Shown here: in pieces, positions 9,139 to 16,981 of the stretch | Layout of the letters: each line of letters starts with the position of its first letter | Numbering within the stretch: position 1 is the stretch's first letter | Source: an uncultured Fidelibacterota bacterium | GTDB lineage: Bacteria > Fidelibacterota > Marinisomatia > Marinisomatales > TCS55 | Direction: 5' to 3' | Assembly: GCA_913009735.1 (NCBI GenBank) | Contig: CAJVYU010000022.1 | Location: forward strand, 1-36,956 | DNA: 36,956 nucleotides | Made by a program: the position numbers and the translations under genes | Notes under the pieces: generated by a model | The model's database searches: none | Seen by the model: only the letters and a program-made list of their open reading frames with translations | Told to the model about the DNA's origin: nothing

Positions 9139-9951
9139 ATGGCTTATGCAGCAGGTGTAGATGTTGGGTCCACCCTGACCAAAGCAGTTATTATTAATGA
9201 AGACAGTCAGATTGTAAGCCGTTCTTTGATCGATACCGGCGCAAATGTTGTAAAGGCAGCCCAAAAGGCCTTTTTACTTGCATTGGAAAACGGAAATCTG
9301 CGCGAAGAAGAAGTTTCCTATGTGATTGGAACGGGGTATGGCCGGTATAAAGTTACTTTTGGGAATGCCCAGGTTACAGAGATCAGTTGTCACGGTCGCG
9401 GTGCAGTGAATATGTTCCCCGGCACTAAAACTGTTCTGGATATGGGCGGGCAGGACACAAAAGCTATCCGCATTGGAGATAATGGCGATATCATTGATTT
9501 TTGTATGAATGATAAATGTGCCGCCGGAACTGGCAGATTTCTGGGCGCGGCCGCCATAGCATTGGATATTCCAATTGATGACCTTGGACCCACAGCGCTC
9601 AAATCAGAAAAACCGGTCAAAATCAGTACAACATGTACGGTTTTTGCCGAAACGGAAGTGTTGTCCTGGCTTGGAAAAGGGAAGAAAATCCAAGATATCC
9701 TAATGGGAGTGCATTCTTCCATTGCATCCCGGTCTGTCTCTCTGCTGCGGCGTGTAGGAATTAAAGAGGAAGTAACCTTTTCCGGTGGTGTTGCAAAAAA
9801 TTTAGGAATGATAGAAGTACTAAATCGAGCCTTGGGAATGAAAATGAATGTAAGTGATGATTCACCCTATATGGGGGCATTAGGTGCGGCATTGTTTTCG
9901 TTAGACTATATTTTTGAAAGCCGGACCCCGATGAGAGAGAAAATAGTATGA
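9139..9951 (+). CDS. bzdP: Benzoyl-CoA reductase ATPase subunit, BcrA/D (BzdP)-like
   Basis: ASKHA-fold ATPase of the BcrAD/BadFG/HgdC family that uses ATP to push electrons from a bridging [4Fe-4S] cluster into the catalytic module. In 270 residues it has the phosphate-1 motif [10 protein letters not shown] (6-15), GTGYGR (64-69), [10 protein letters not shown] (101-110) and the two cluster cysteines C127 ([11 protein letters not shown]) and C166 ([11 protein letters not shown]), the same spacing as in Hgd[10 protein letters not shown] near the C-terminus is the adenosine motif. Both ATPases here are short (about 270 residues), which fits the Azoarcus bzdPQ arrangement better than the longer Thauera BcrA; this subtype call is from length and order only. 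Confidence 0.87.
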   Translation: MAYAAGVDVGSTLTKAVIINEDSQIVSRSLIDTGANVVKAAQKAFLLALENGNLREEEVSYVIGTGYGRYKVTFGNAQVTEISCHGRGAVNMFPGTKTVLDMGGQDTKAIRIGDNGDIIDFCMNDKCAAGTGRFLGAAAIALDIPIDDLGPTALKSEKPVKISTTCTVFAETEVLSWLGKGKKIQDILMGVHSSIASRSVSLLRRVGIKEEVTFSGGVAKNLGMIEVLNRALGMKMNVSDDSPYMGALGAALFSLDYIFESRTPMREKIV

Positions 9952-10754
9952 AAAATGTTATTGGTATTGATGTTGGATCAATATATACCAAAGCGGTGAT
10001 GCTTTCACCTGAAAATAAAATTATCTGCAAAGGAATGTTCTCGACAGGATTCAAACTATCGGAAGTATCCAGAAAAGTGTTTGATAATGTTATTAAATCT
10101 GCCGGTTTGACCGAAGACGATATCGGATATATCATTGCTACGGGTTACGGAAGACACAGAGTTGATTTTTGTGATTTAACCGTAACCGATCTGACAGCTA
10201 CAGCCCGGGGAGCCAATTTATTATTCCCGGGGACAATGACTGTTCTCGATATTGGAGGACAAACCATGAAAGCCAGTCGATTGGACGAAAATGTAAAAGT
10301 GAAATCATTTCGCTTAAACGATAAATGTGCAGCCGGGACAGGTGCTTTTTTGGAAAAAACCGCCAGGTATATGGGATATGAAACAGAAGAAATTGGACCG
10401 CTTGTCCTGATATCGAAAGAAAGCGTTCCTATTTCAGGTGTGTGTGCTGTGTTTGCCGAGTCCGAAGTGATCAATCAGCTATCATTGGGGTCTGCCCCTG
10501 CCGACATTATGTTAGGCGCCATGGAATCATTAGTTAAACGGGCAATCCAATTACTGAAGCGTGTAAAAATGGAGCCCAAAGTAATATTAACCGGTGGGAT
10601 AATGCGCTTTCCGTCTATGATCCAATTGTTAAGAGAACAACTCGAAGATGGAATACTCAATGTGCCTGAAGGTGATATGGTTCAGTTTACCGCTGCATTG
10701 GGCGCTGCAACGTTAGCCCTTCAAAGAATGACAAAAATTAGTGCTGCCGCATGA
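9948..10754 (+). CDS. bzdQ: Benzoyl-CoA reductase ATPase subunit, BcrD/A (BzdQ)-like
   Basis: Partner ATPase of the preceding gene, overlapping it by ATGA, 268 residues. It keeps [10 protein letters not shown] (6-15), ATGYGR, C127 ([11 protein letters not shown]) and C166 ([11 protein letters not shown]), and the [10 protein letters not shown] adenosine motif. The second phosphate motif reads [10 protein letters not shown], with Thr where the sister subunit has Asp (GGQD), so the two ATP sites are probably not equivalent. A heterodimer of two different ATPases is the class I benzoyl-CoA reductase pattern; 2-hydroxyacyl-CoA dehydratases instead use a homodimeric activator. Confidence 0.87.
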   Translation: MKNVIGIDVGSIYTKAVMLSPENKIICKGMFSTGFKLSEVSRKVFDNVIKSAGLTEDDIGYIIATGYGRHRVDFCDLTVTDLTATARGANLLFPGTMTVLDIGGQTMKASRLDENVKVKSFRLNDKCAAGTGAFLEKTARYMGYETEEIGPLVLISKESVPISGVCAVFAESEVINQLSLGSAPADIMLGAMESLVKRAIQLLKRVKMEPKVILTGGIMRFPSMIQLLREQLEDGILNVPEGDMVQFTAALGAATLALQRMTKISAAA

Positions 10755-11014
10755 GTGACCTCTGTGGCATAACAGTCTCTCCGAGAGAAGATGAGTTAGT
10801 TCTAAATGGATGGGAAAAACAATTTTCTTGTAATGAACCGCGACTTTCTGAAGCAACCGAATTGTTTGAATCCATGGGAAGAGACGTAATCGTTGAAAAT
10901 GTTATAATTGAAAATCTTCCCAATGGAGACAGCTGTAAGGAATGTTTCATAAGCTGCAGTGGGGAAGTAAAAACAATCTGGACTCGAACTAAAAACACAA
11001 ACAAGGTCACTTAA
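10751..11014 (+). CDS. Small cysteine-containing protein of unknown function
   Basis: An 87-residue protein I do not recognise. Its ATG overlaps the stop of the second reductase ATPase by 4 bp (ATGA), so it is almost certainly translated with the reductase. It has five cysteines, C5, C27, C62, C65 and C69, three of them in SCKECFISCSGE (C-x2-C-x3-C) near the C-terminus, followed by VKTIWTRTK. There is no signal peptide or membrane segment. A metal- or cluster-binding assembly or electron-transfer accessory factor would fit its position and cysteines; that is inference. It is not a normal two-[4Fe-4S] ferredoxin, because the two C-x2-C-x2-C-x3-C motifs are missing. Confidence 0.7.
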   Translation: MSDLCGITVSPREDELVLNGWEKQFSCNEPRLSEATELFESMGRDVIVENVIIENLPNGDSCKECFISCSGEVKTIWTRTKNTNKVT

Positions 11015-11021
11015 GAACGAT

Positions 11022-12734
11022 ATGTCTAATAATTCAATTCTTGAAAGTACGATGACCCTTCCGGTTCATGCCGAGAATCTGGCAAGTATGTTATCAGAAA
11101 ATTCCAAAGCATTTTCGGGTAAAACAATTTGCCAGGAAATAAGGTATAATGTTTATGAACCCTTATTATGGGAAAAATGTTATCAAGACATCATTGCTAT
11201 TCAGCAATACCTTCTGTCTATTGGTTTCAGTGCAGGAGATCGATTGGCCATTTTATCCACAAATTGCAGTAAAATGCTGGAGATTGAACTTGCTGTAATG
11301 TCTATGGGTGGAATCGCGGTCCCCATCTTCGCAGGTTATCCCCGGGAAAAGACTAACCTATTGGTTGATTTCTGCGAAGCAAATATTGTTGTCTTGGAAG
11401 ATGACGCGCAAATTAACAAACTTTCCGATCCGGATAAATTTAGGAAAATAATCTATTTTAATGACCTGAACATCTCCGCTGGAAACCAAATTTCATTTAG
11501 TGAAATAATTGGTAATGAATCAACAGCAGATATCACCGGAATTGATATTCCCACAGATACTGTCTGTTTGATGATGTACACATCCGGCACCATGGGAAAA
11601 CCCAAATGTGTACAATTGACCCATGGTAATATTCTGTCACAACAGGCAGCGATGAGAGTATTATGGAAACTTTCAAGCACAGACAGATTTCTGTCTTATC
11701 TCCCCTGGCATCACAGTTTTGGCGGAATTTTTGAAAAATATGCTGCCATTTGCAACGGGGCAGTCCTGTCCCTGGATAATAGTTGCGGAAAGGATATTGA
11801 TAGATTATTAGCGAATTGGAGAAAAGTTAAACCAACCGTTTTCTTCAGTGTTCCGCGGATATACCAGTCATTGGCAACAATGATGCGCCATGACCCTGAA
11901 ATTGAAGATTTAATCTTCCATAATGAGTTGCGATTTATTTTTACAGCTGCGGCGCCGCTCCCTAAAAATATTTCTGATATCTTTGAGAAAAAAAATATCC
12001 CCGTTTACGAAGGATGGGGTTTGACTGAGACATCGCCATGCTGCACGGTAACAGACTCTAATGTACCGCGAAAAATTGGCGTGGTGGGAAAACCCATTGC
12101 CGGAGTTTCATTAAAATTGTCTCATGATGGAGAAATCCTTGTCAAAGGGCCCAATGTGATGACAGGATACTATCACAATCCGGATGAGACAGAAAAAGTT
12201 CTTTTGGAAGATGGATGGTTCAAAACGGGCGATGTCGGTAAGTTTACGGATACCGGGTTAAAACTGATTTCCCGCAAGGACAGGATATTCAAATTATCCA
12301 ACGCTAAAAAAGTCATCCCGGCCGAAATCGAAAATTTGATTGCAAAAGACTGTGCATATCTTTCTCATGCGTATGTTTCAGGTAGTGGTAAGGATTATCC
12401 TGTTGTATTATTATTCCCAAATACAGGCATGTTCGACCAAAAACCTGATGAGGCCCAGATAAAGGAAGACTGTTTATGTCCGAAAAACCTGATTGAATAT
12501 GTTAATTGCTTAACAAATTGTTTGGAAAATTGGAATCACTCAATCGATGCAAAATATTCCAGAATTAATAGAGCCAAACTCATTGATTACGAACTCTCTA
12601 TTGAGAATGAAGAGTTGACCCCATCTATGAAACTAGCACCAAATGTTGTGGGAAAGATATTCAAAGCAGAAATTGAGGAGTTGTATTCGCAAGAGACTGC
12701 AACCGAAGATGTATATATTATAAAATTAGGATAA
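11022..12734 (+). CDS. AMP-forming acyl-CoA ligase, long-chain ACS type, substrate unknown
   Basis: Adenylate-forming ligase of 570 residues. Core motifs are MYTSGTMGKPK (185-195, phosphate loop), YEGWGLTE (329-336), GWFKTGD (398-404), SRKDR (417-421) and a C-terminal catalytic lysine at about K537 in ELTPSMKLAP. That last segment resembles long-chain acyl-CoA synthetases (the LTP-T-LK pattern) more than the classical 520-residue benzoate-CoA ligases. It sits between the reductase genes and the third catalytic subunit and starts 7 bp after the small cysteine protein. It may activate benzoate, 4-hydroxybenzoate or another ring acid; it is the only ligase in the window. The substrate cannot be read from the sequence. 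Confidence 0.85.
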   Translation: MSNNSILESTMTLPVHAENLASMLSENSKAFSGKTICQEIRYNVYEPLLWEKCYQDIIAIQQYLLSIGFSAGDRLAILSTNCSKMLEIELAVMSMGGIAVPIFAGYPREKTNLLVDFCEANIVVLEDDAQINKLSDPDKFRKIIYFNDLNISAGNQISFSEIIGNESTADITGIDIPTDTVCLMMYTSGTMGKPKCVQLTHGNILSQQAAMRVLWKLSSTDRFLSYLPWHHSFGGIFEKYAAICNGAVLSLDNSCGKDIDRLLANWRKVKPTVFFSVPRIYQSLATMMRHDPEIEDLIFHNELRFIFTAAAPLPKNISDIFEKKNIPVYEGWGLTETSPCCTVTDSNVPRKIGVVGKPIAGVSLKLSHDGEILVKGPNVMTGYYHNPDETEKVLLEDGWFKTGDVGKFTDTGLKLISRKDRIFKLSNAKKVIPAEIENLIAKDCAYLSHAYVSGSGKDYPVVLLFPNTGMFDQKPDEAQIKEDCLCPKNLIEYVNCLTNCLENWNHSIDAKYSRINRAKLIDYELSIENEELTPSMKLAPNVVGKIFKAEIEELYSQETATEDVYIIKLG

Positions 12735-12737
12735 ATC

Positions 12738-13931
12738 ATGCCAAGACTTCAATCACAGACCGCATTAAAAAATATATTAAAAACATATTTCACAGAGATG
12801 AGGTCACCCATAGCTTGGTGCACAAGTGCCGGTCCGGCAGAGATTTTAAGGGCATTGGGATTTGATGTGTATTTCCCGGAAAATCACGGTGCGTTATTGG
12901 GAGCATCCCGAATTGCAGAAAAATATATACCCCGGGCACACCAGGAAGGTTTTGATGGTGAAATCTGTTCTTATCTGACGGCCGATATCGGCGCATGGCT
13001 CATGAAGGAAACCCCTTTAACAAAGATTTATGGACTGGAATCGATTCCAAAACCGGACTTGATTGTTTTCAACACAAACCAATGTCGCGAAGTTGCCGAA
13101 TGGTTCTCTTATTTCGGACGGGAATTTGATTGTCCGGTGGTAGGTATTTTCCCACCCCGATATCTTGAGACTGTCCATAAAGCGGATATAGATAATGTGG
13201 TTGCTCAATTCAAGAACCTCATATCCATTGGTGAGAATGTAATTGGGAAAAAGTTAGATCCGGAGCGACTGGCTGAAACACTTCGTTTAAGTTCAGAAGG
13301 ATCACAATTGTGGAAAAAAGTATTGGGTACTGCAAGTAATAAACCTGCTCCGCTTTCATTTTTTGATGGTTGCATCTTAATGGCTCCAATTGTTGTTCTT
13401 CGCGGTACACAAATTTGTGTTGATTTTTATAAGGATGCCTTAAGTGAATTAACTCAACTTGTCAATAATAATAAAGGCGCTGTTGCCGACGAACAAGTAC
13501 GCATTTATTGGGAAGGGATGCCGGTGTGGGGCAAGTTAAGAAGTTTGTCGGAACTGTTTGCTCAAAACAATGCTTCGGTGGTGGCTTCCACTTATTGCAA
13601 CAGTTGGGTGTTTGATGATTTTGACATATCAAACCCGTTGGAATCTATGGCTCATGCCTATACACAAATATTTATCAACCGTGGTGAAAATACCAAACTT
13701 GAAATGATGATGGATCTCATTGAAACTTTTTCAGTTGATGGTGTGATTTTCCATAATTCAAAAACATGCTTTAATAATGCAAACGGCCGATTTGGCTTAC
13801 CAGGTCGACTGGAAAAGGAAACCGGAATTCCAACTGTATCTTTCGACGGTGATCTCGTAGATCTTCGATTTTTCTCGGAAGGACAAACTGAAACAAAACT
13901 CGAAACATTTTTTGAACAATTAAAAGGTTAA
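12738..13931 (+). CDS. Additional BcrB-like / 2-hydroxyacyl-CoA dehydratase family subunit
   Basis: A third member of the benzoyl-CoA reductase/2-hydroxyacyl-CoA dehydratase D-component family, 397 residues, starting 3 bp after the ligase. It matches the BcrB-like subunit (7845-9137) motif by motif: C77 (EICSYLTADIGAW, compare [12 protein letters not shown]), C116 (NTNQCREVAEW, compare [10 protein letters not shown]) and C344 (FHNSKTCFNN, compare YHPIKSC). An extra C28 lies in AWCTSAGPAEIL. All three cluster positions are intact, so it is probably functional. No second catalytic partner is adjacent, although the family normally works as a heterodimer. With the PanE-like gene and third activator downstream it may form a separate enzyme, or swap into the reductase. 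Confidence 0.85.
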   Translation: MPRLQSQTALKNILKTYFTEMRSPIAWCTSAGPAEILRALGFDVYFPENHGALLGASRIAEKYIPRAHQEGFDGEICSYLTADIGAWLMKETPLTKIYGLESIPKPDLIVFNTNQCREVAEWFSYFGREFDCPVVGIFPPRYLETVHKADIDNVVAQFKNLISIGENVIGKKLDPERLAETLRLSSEGSQLWKKVLGTASNKPAPLSFFDGCILMAPIVVLRGTQICVDFYKDALSELTQLVNNNKGAVADEQVRIYWEGMPVWGKLRSLSELFAQNNASVVASTYCNSWVFDDFDISNPLESMAHAYTQIFINRGENTKLEMMMDLIETFSVDGVIFHNSKTCFNNANGRFGLPGRLEKETGIPTVSFDGDLVDLRFFSEGQTETKLETFFEQLKG

Positions 13932-13952
13932 GATGGTTCTTCAAAGCCATCT
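13931..13952. other. Small intergenic hairpin
   Basis: AGATGG at 13931-13936 and CCATCT at 13947-13952 pair perfectly around a 10-base loop, starting at the stop codon of the dehydratase-like gene. There is no T-run, so it is not a convincing terminator; it may affect mRNA processing between this gene and the next. Confidence 0.3.
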
Positions 13953-13980
13953 ATAATTCCAACTGAATGGAGATAATTAT

Positions 13981-14928
13981 ATGACCGAAAATAATCCTCA
14001 ACTTAAGATAGGAATAATTGGTTTAGGTCCTGTCGGTGCAACATTAGCTGTCCATTTTTTAGAGGCAGGTGCTTTTGTCGTTGCATGTGATATTGATCCT
14101 CAAAAAATAGATATGATTAAAAAAGATGGGATTGTACTGAAGCATACGATTGAAAAGCACGTACAAATCGAAGAAGTATGCTACACGTTACCGGAATTAG
14201 AGATGTATGATCTTGATCTTGTAATCATTGCGACAAAAGCAACTGCTTTGGGGAAGGTGGTCAAGCAACTGTCTGAAATCGCTACAGAAAAAATGTATGT
14301 ACTTTGTGCGCAAAATGGCATTGACAACGAACAGAAAGCATCGAGCGAATTTGGCGAAGATAAAACATTGAGAATGGTGATTAATTATGCCGGGAACATG
14401 AGTGATAGGAATACGGTTCATGTCAGCTTCTTTAATCCGCCAAACTATGTTGCGTCCATGATGCCCCAGGGAAATCATATGGCTGAAAAAATAGCCGAAC
14501 TATTAAACTCTGCCGGTTTGGAGACTGAAATACCTGAAGATATTCAGGACTTTGTTTGGGAAAAAGCAATTTTGAATGCAGCCTTGAGCGCAGTCTGCGC
14601 CATTACCCGGCGAACGATGAAGGATGTTATGAGTTTCCCAAAGACACTTGAACTAGTGGAGGCTATTATTGATGAGTCCGCACGGGTTGCTGATGTAGAA
14701 GGCATTGAACTCGGGAAAAAATTCCGAAGGTTCTGCATTCAATATTTGAAAAATGCAGGTCACCACCGCCCATCCATGTTGGTGGATCTTGAAGACGGCC
14801 GTCGAACCGAGATTGATTTTCTTAATGGAAAAATCGTGGAATACGGCAGAAAACATTATCTGCCGACACCCTTGAATCAATCTGTTACGGCATTAATACA
14901 TATGCTTGAATACTCACCTGAAGATTAA
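13981..14928 (+). CDS. Ketopantoate reductase-fold (PanE/ApbA) 2-oxoacid reductase-like protein
   Basis: NADP-dependent reductase fold, 315 residues. It has the N-terminal dinucleotide motif GIIGLGPVGATLA (12-24), CAQNGIDNE, the catalytic-type Lys in VWEKAILNAALSA and the Glu in RRTEIDFLNGKIVEYG, which are the hallmarks of 2-dehydropantoate 2-reductase. A good GGAG site precedes the ATG. Its place between a dehydratase-type subunit and an activator argues against vitamin B5 synthesis. PanE relatives are known that act as D-2-hydroxyacid dehydrogenases, so making or oxidising a 2-hydroxy acid, or a ring hydroxy-acyl-CoA, is plausible. The family is sure; the substrate is inferred. Confidence 0.82.
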   Translation: MTENNPQLKIGIIGLGPVGATLAVHFLEAGAFVVACDIDPQKIDMIKKDGIVLKHTIEKHVQIEEVCYTLPELEMYDLDLVIIATKATALGKVVKQLSEIATEKMYVLCAQNGIDNEQKASSEFGEDKTLRMVINYAGNMSDRNTVHVSFFNPPNYVASMMPQGNHMAEKIAELLNSAGLETEIPEDIQDFVWEKAILNAALSAVCAITRRTMKDVMSFPKTLELVEAIIDESARVADVEGIELGKKFRRFCIQYLKNAGHHRPSMLVDLEDGRRTEIDFLNGKIVEYGRKHYLPTPLNQSVTALIHMLEYSPED

Positions 14929-14939
14929 GGATGCGGGGA

Positions 14940-15698
14940 ATGTCTGACTATTTTGTTGGTATTGATTTAGGCTCATCCTATACCAAGTTCGCTGTTTCTG
15001 ATGAGGACAAGAATCTTGTGTATAAAGCAGTCGTTCCGACGTTGAGCAGAAATAAAGATGTGTTCAAGAATGAACTTGAAAAGATCAGGGATAAATATTC
15101 TATTTCGAAAATATGTACAACTGGATATGGGCGGAACAGTTTCGATAGTGATATTAAAAAAACCGAATTGGTTTGTGCGTCGGTCGGAGTATCTGCATTG
15201 TATCCCGAACATAAATGTATTATTGATATCGGAGGTGAAGATATCAAGATCATTGAAAGCGGTCCAAAAGGCGAAGTTCTCAATTTTTATATGAATGATA
15301 AATGTTCTGCCGGAACCGGAACATTTATTACAGAAATCGCAGAGAAAGCAGAACTCGAAATAAGTGAAATGAGCACGCTTGCAAAAACATCCAACACAAC
15401 TAAAGTCATTAACAGTTTCTGTACTGTCTTCGCTAAATCAGAAATACTGGGATGGAAGTTCAATGATATGCCTATCGAGGAAATTGCCAGAAGCATTTAC
15501 CTTTCCATTGTAACACGCATCAGAAAATTGCCTGTTAAAACAAATCTTGCGATTTATCTATGTGGGGGCGTAATTGCATTTCATCCATATTTAAAGGCGC
15601 TGATATCCGAGGAATTCAATGTTGATATTACGGTTCCTGATGATTCCCAGTTTATCGTGGCATTGGGTGCATCTGTTTTGGCAAAAATGAAAAAATAA
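14940..15698 (+). CDS. Third BcrAD/HgdC-family ATPase (activator)
   Basis: ASKHA-fold ATP-dependent electron activator, 252 residues from the ATG at 14940 (AAGGA 8 bases upstream; an ATG at 14931 would add three residues). It keeps GIDLGSSYTK (7-16), TTGYGR (60-65), DIGGEDIKII (96-105), C122 (NDKCSAGTGTF) and C161 (SFCTVFAKSEI), with the same 39-residue spacing between cluster cysteines as the two reductase ATPases, plus a GGVIAFHPY adenosine motif. It lies 11 bp after the PanE-like gene. As a lone ATPase it could act as a homodimer, like HgdC, on the subunit at 12738-13931. It appears diverged from the two reductase ATPases. Confidence 0.85.
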   Translation: MSDYFVGIDLGSSYTKFAVSDEDKNLVYKAVVPTLSRNKDVFKNELEKIRDKYSISKICTTGYGRNSFDSDIKKTELVCASVGVSALYPEHKCIIDIGGEDIKIIESGPKGEVLNFYMNDKCSAGTGTFITEIAEKAELEISEMSTLAKTSNTTKVINSFCTVFAKSEILGWKFNDMPIEEIARSIYLSIVTRIRKLPVKTNLAIYLCGGVIAFHPYLKALISEEFNVDITVPDDSQFIVALGASVLAKMKK

Positions 15699-15708
15699 AG
15701 GAGATATT

Positions 15709-16950
15709 TTGAGTAACAAATTTGCATGTGAATATGACGATATATACCTGATAAACGGTGCCCGCACTCCCTTTGGGAAGTTTATGGGAGCCCTCGGAGC
15801 TATTTCGCCAACGGATCTTGGGATCATTGCAAGTCGTGCCGCAATTAAAAGATCTGGAATTACACCTGAAGATATTGACCATGTGGTTTATGCCAATATC
15901 ATCCAGTCCAGTTTTGATGCCATTTACATTCCGAGACACGTGGGTCTATATTGTGGAATACCCTCGTCCGTTCCGGCATTGCTGGTTCAGCGGATTTGTG
16001 GTTCAGGATTCGAATCCATCATTTCTGCTGCAGAACAAATCACTTTGGGCAAGGCTGGGTTTATTTTAGCGGGCGGCGCAGAGAACATGACCCTTACCCC
16101 TACAGCATCGTTTGGGAACAGAATGGGTTACAGGTTAGGTGGAATTAAATTTGGTGATACGCTGATGGAAGGTCTTTACGATCCCGCCGGGAATTGTTCC
16201 ATGGGACAAACTGCCGAAAACCTTGCCAAAAAATACAAAATTTCAAGAGAAGATGTTGATGAGTTCGCTCTTCGGTCCCATACCTTGGCATTAAAAAATA
16301 TGAAGGATGGTACTCTTGGAGAAGAAATAGTTGAGGTTGGTTCCGGCGTCCTTGAATCAGAGAATTTAACTCCACGCAAAATCAGGACTATTCCAAGCAA
16401 ACGTACATTAAATTATGACGAAAACATTCGTGAAACCGGTATGGACCAACTGAAAGGACTGTCCCCGACTTTTGCAAAAGATGGCGTTCAAACAGCCGGA
16501 AATTCCAGTGGCATTGTTGACGGTGCTGCATCGGTTATTGTGGGTTCCGGTAAAAAAATAGAATTAAAAGGTTTACAACCGCTCGCTAAAATAGTGGCAT
16601 CCGCATCGGCGGGAGTGGATCCAACAATTATGGGAATCGGACCGGCTCCGGCAATACGGAATGTATTGGAAAAAACAGGATTATCTTTGGATGATATTGA
16701 TCTGTTTGAAATCAATGAAGCCTTTGGTGCGCAAATTGTAGCTGTAGAATTGGAGCTGGGGTTGGACAGAAAAAAACTCAATGTGAACGGTGGCGCTATC
16801 GCTATAGGACATCCATTGGCCGCAACTGGAACACGATTGACCCATACATTAGCTTTGGAGCTTAAAAGAAGAAATAAAAAATATGGTGTTGCTTCCGCCT
16901 GCATTGGCGGTGGACAGGGAACGGCAATTCTAATCGAAAATGTAGATTAA
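15709..16950 (+). CDS. Thiolase (acetyl-CoA C-acyltransferase) 1
   Basis: A 413-residue thiolase that cleaves 3-oxoacyl-CoA with CoA. The nucleophile is C97 (LVQRICGSGFES), the His base is H368 (AIAIGHPLAATG) and the second active Cys is C398 (SACIGGGQGTA); EINEAFGAQ is also present. It starts at TTG (15709), supported by a strong AAAGGAG site five bases upstream and by the in-frame N-terminus; no ATG lies near. Following the reductase accessory genes, it probably serves the beta-oxidation of 3-hydroxypimelyl-CoA or its products. A second thiolase is at 27298. Confidence 0.9.
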   Translation: MSNKFACEYDDIYLINGARTPFGKFMGALGAISPTDLGIIASRAAIKRSGITPEDIDHVVYANIIQSSFDAIYIPRHVGLYCGIPSSVPALLVQRICGSGFESIISAAEQITLGKAGFILAGGAENMTLTPTASFGNRMGYRLGGIKFGDTLMEGLYDPAGNCSMGQTAENLAKKYKISREDVDEFALRSHTLALKNMKDGTLGEEIVEVGSGVLESENLTPRKIRTIPSKRTLNYDENIRETGMDQLKGLSPTFAKDGVQTAGNSSGIVDGAASVIVGSGKKIELKGLQPLAKIVASASAGVDPTIMGIGPAPAIRNVLEKTGLSLDDIDLFEINEAFGAQIVAVELELGLDRKKLNVNGGAIAIGHPLAATGTRLTHTLALELKRRNKKYGVASACIGGGQGTAILIENVD

Positions 16951-16981
16951 TGTCAGAGGTGCAGACAAAGGAAAGGACATT

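Noticed and set aside
6665-10754. Plain 2-hydroxyglutaryl-CoA dehydratase rather than benzoyl-CoA reductase
   Set aside because: Two distinct ATPases plus two catalytic subunits in bzdNOPQ order, with dch, had, oah and hcr in the same run, point to benzoyl-CoA reductase; dehydratases use a single homodimeric activator.
13981-14928. Biosynthetic pantothenate gene panE
   Set aside because: The fold and catalytic residues fit, but the location between a dehydratase-type subunit and its activator in a catabolic operon makes a vitamin role unlikely; reported as PanE-fold enzyme without the symbol.
16488-16904. 138-residue minus-strand open frame inside thiolase 1
   Set aside because: Mirror of the Gly/Ala-rich thiolase core; low-complexity composition and no family resemblance.
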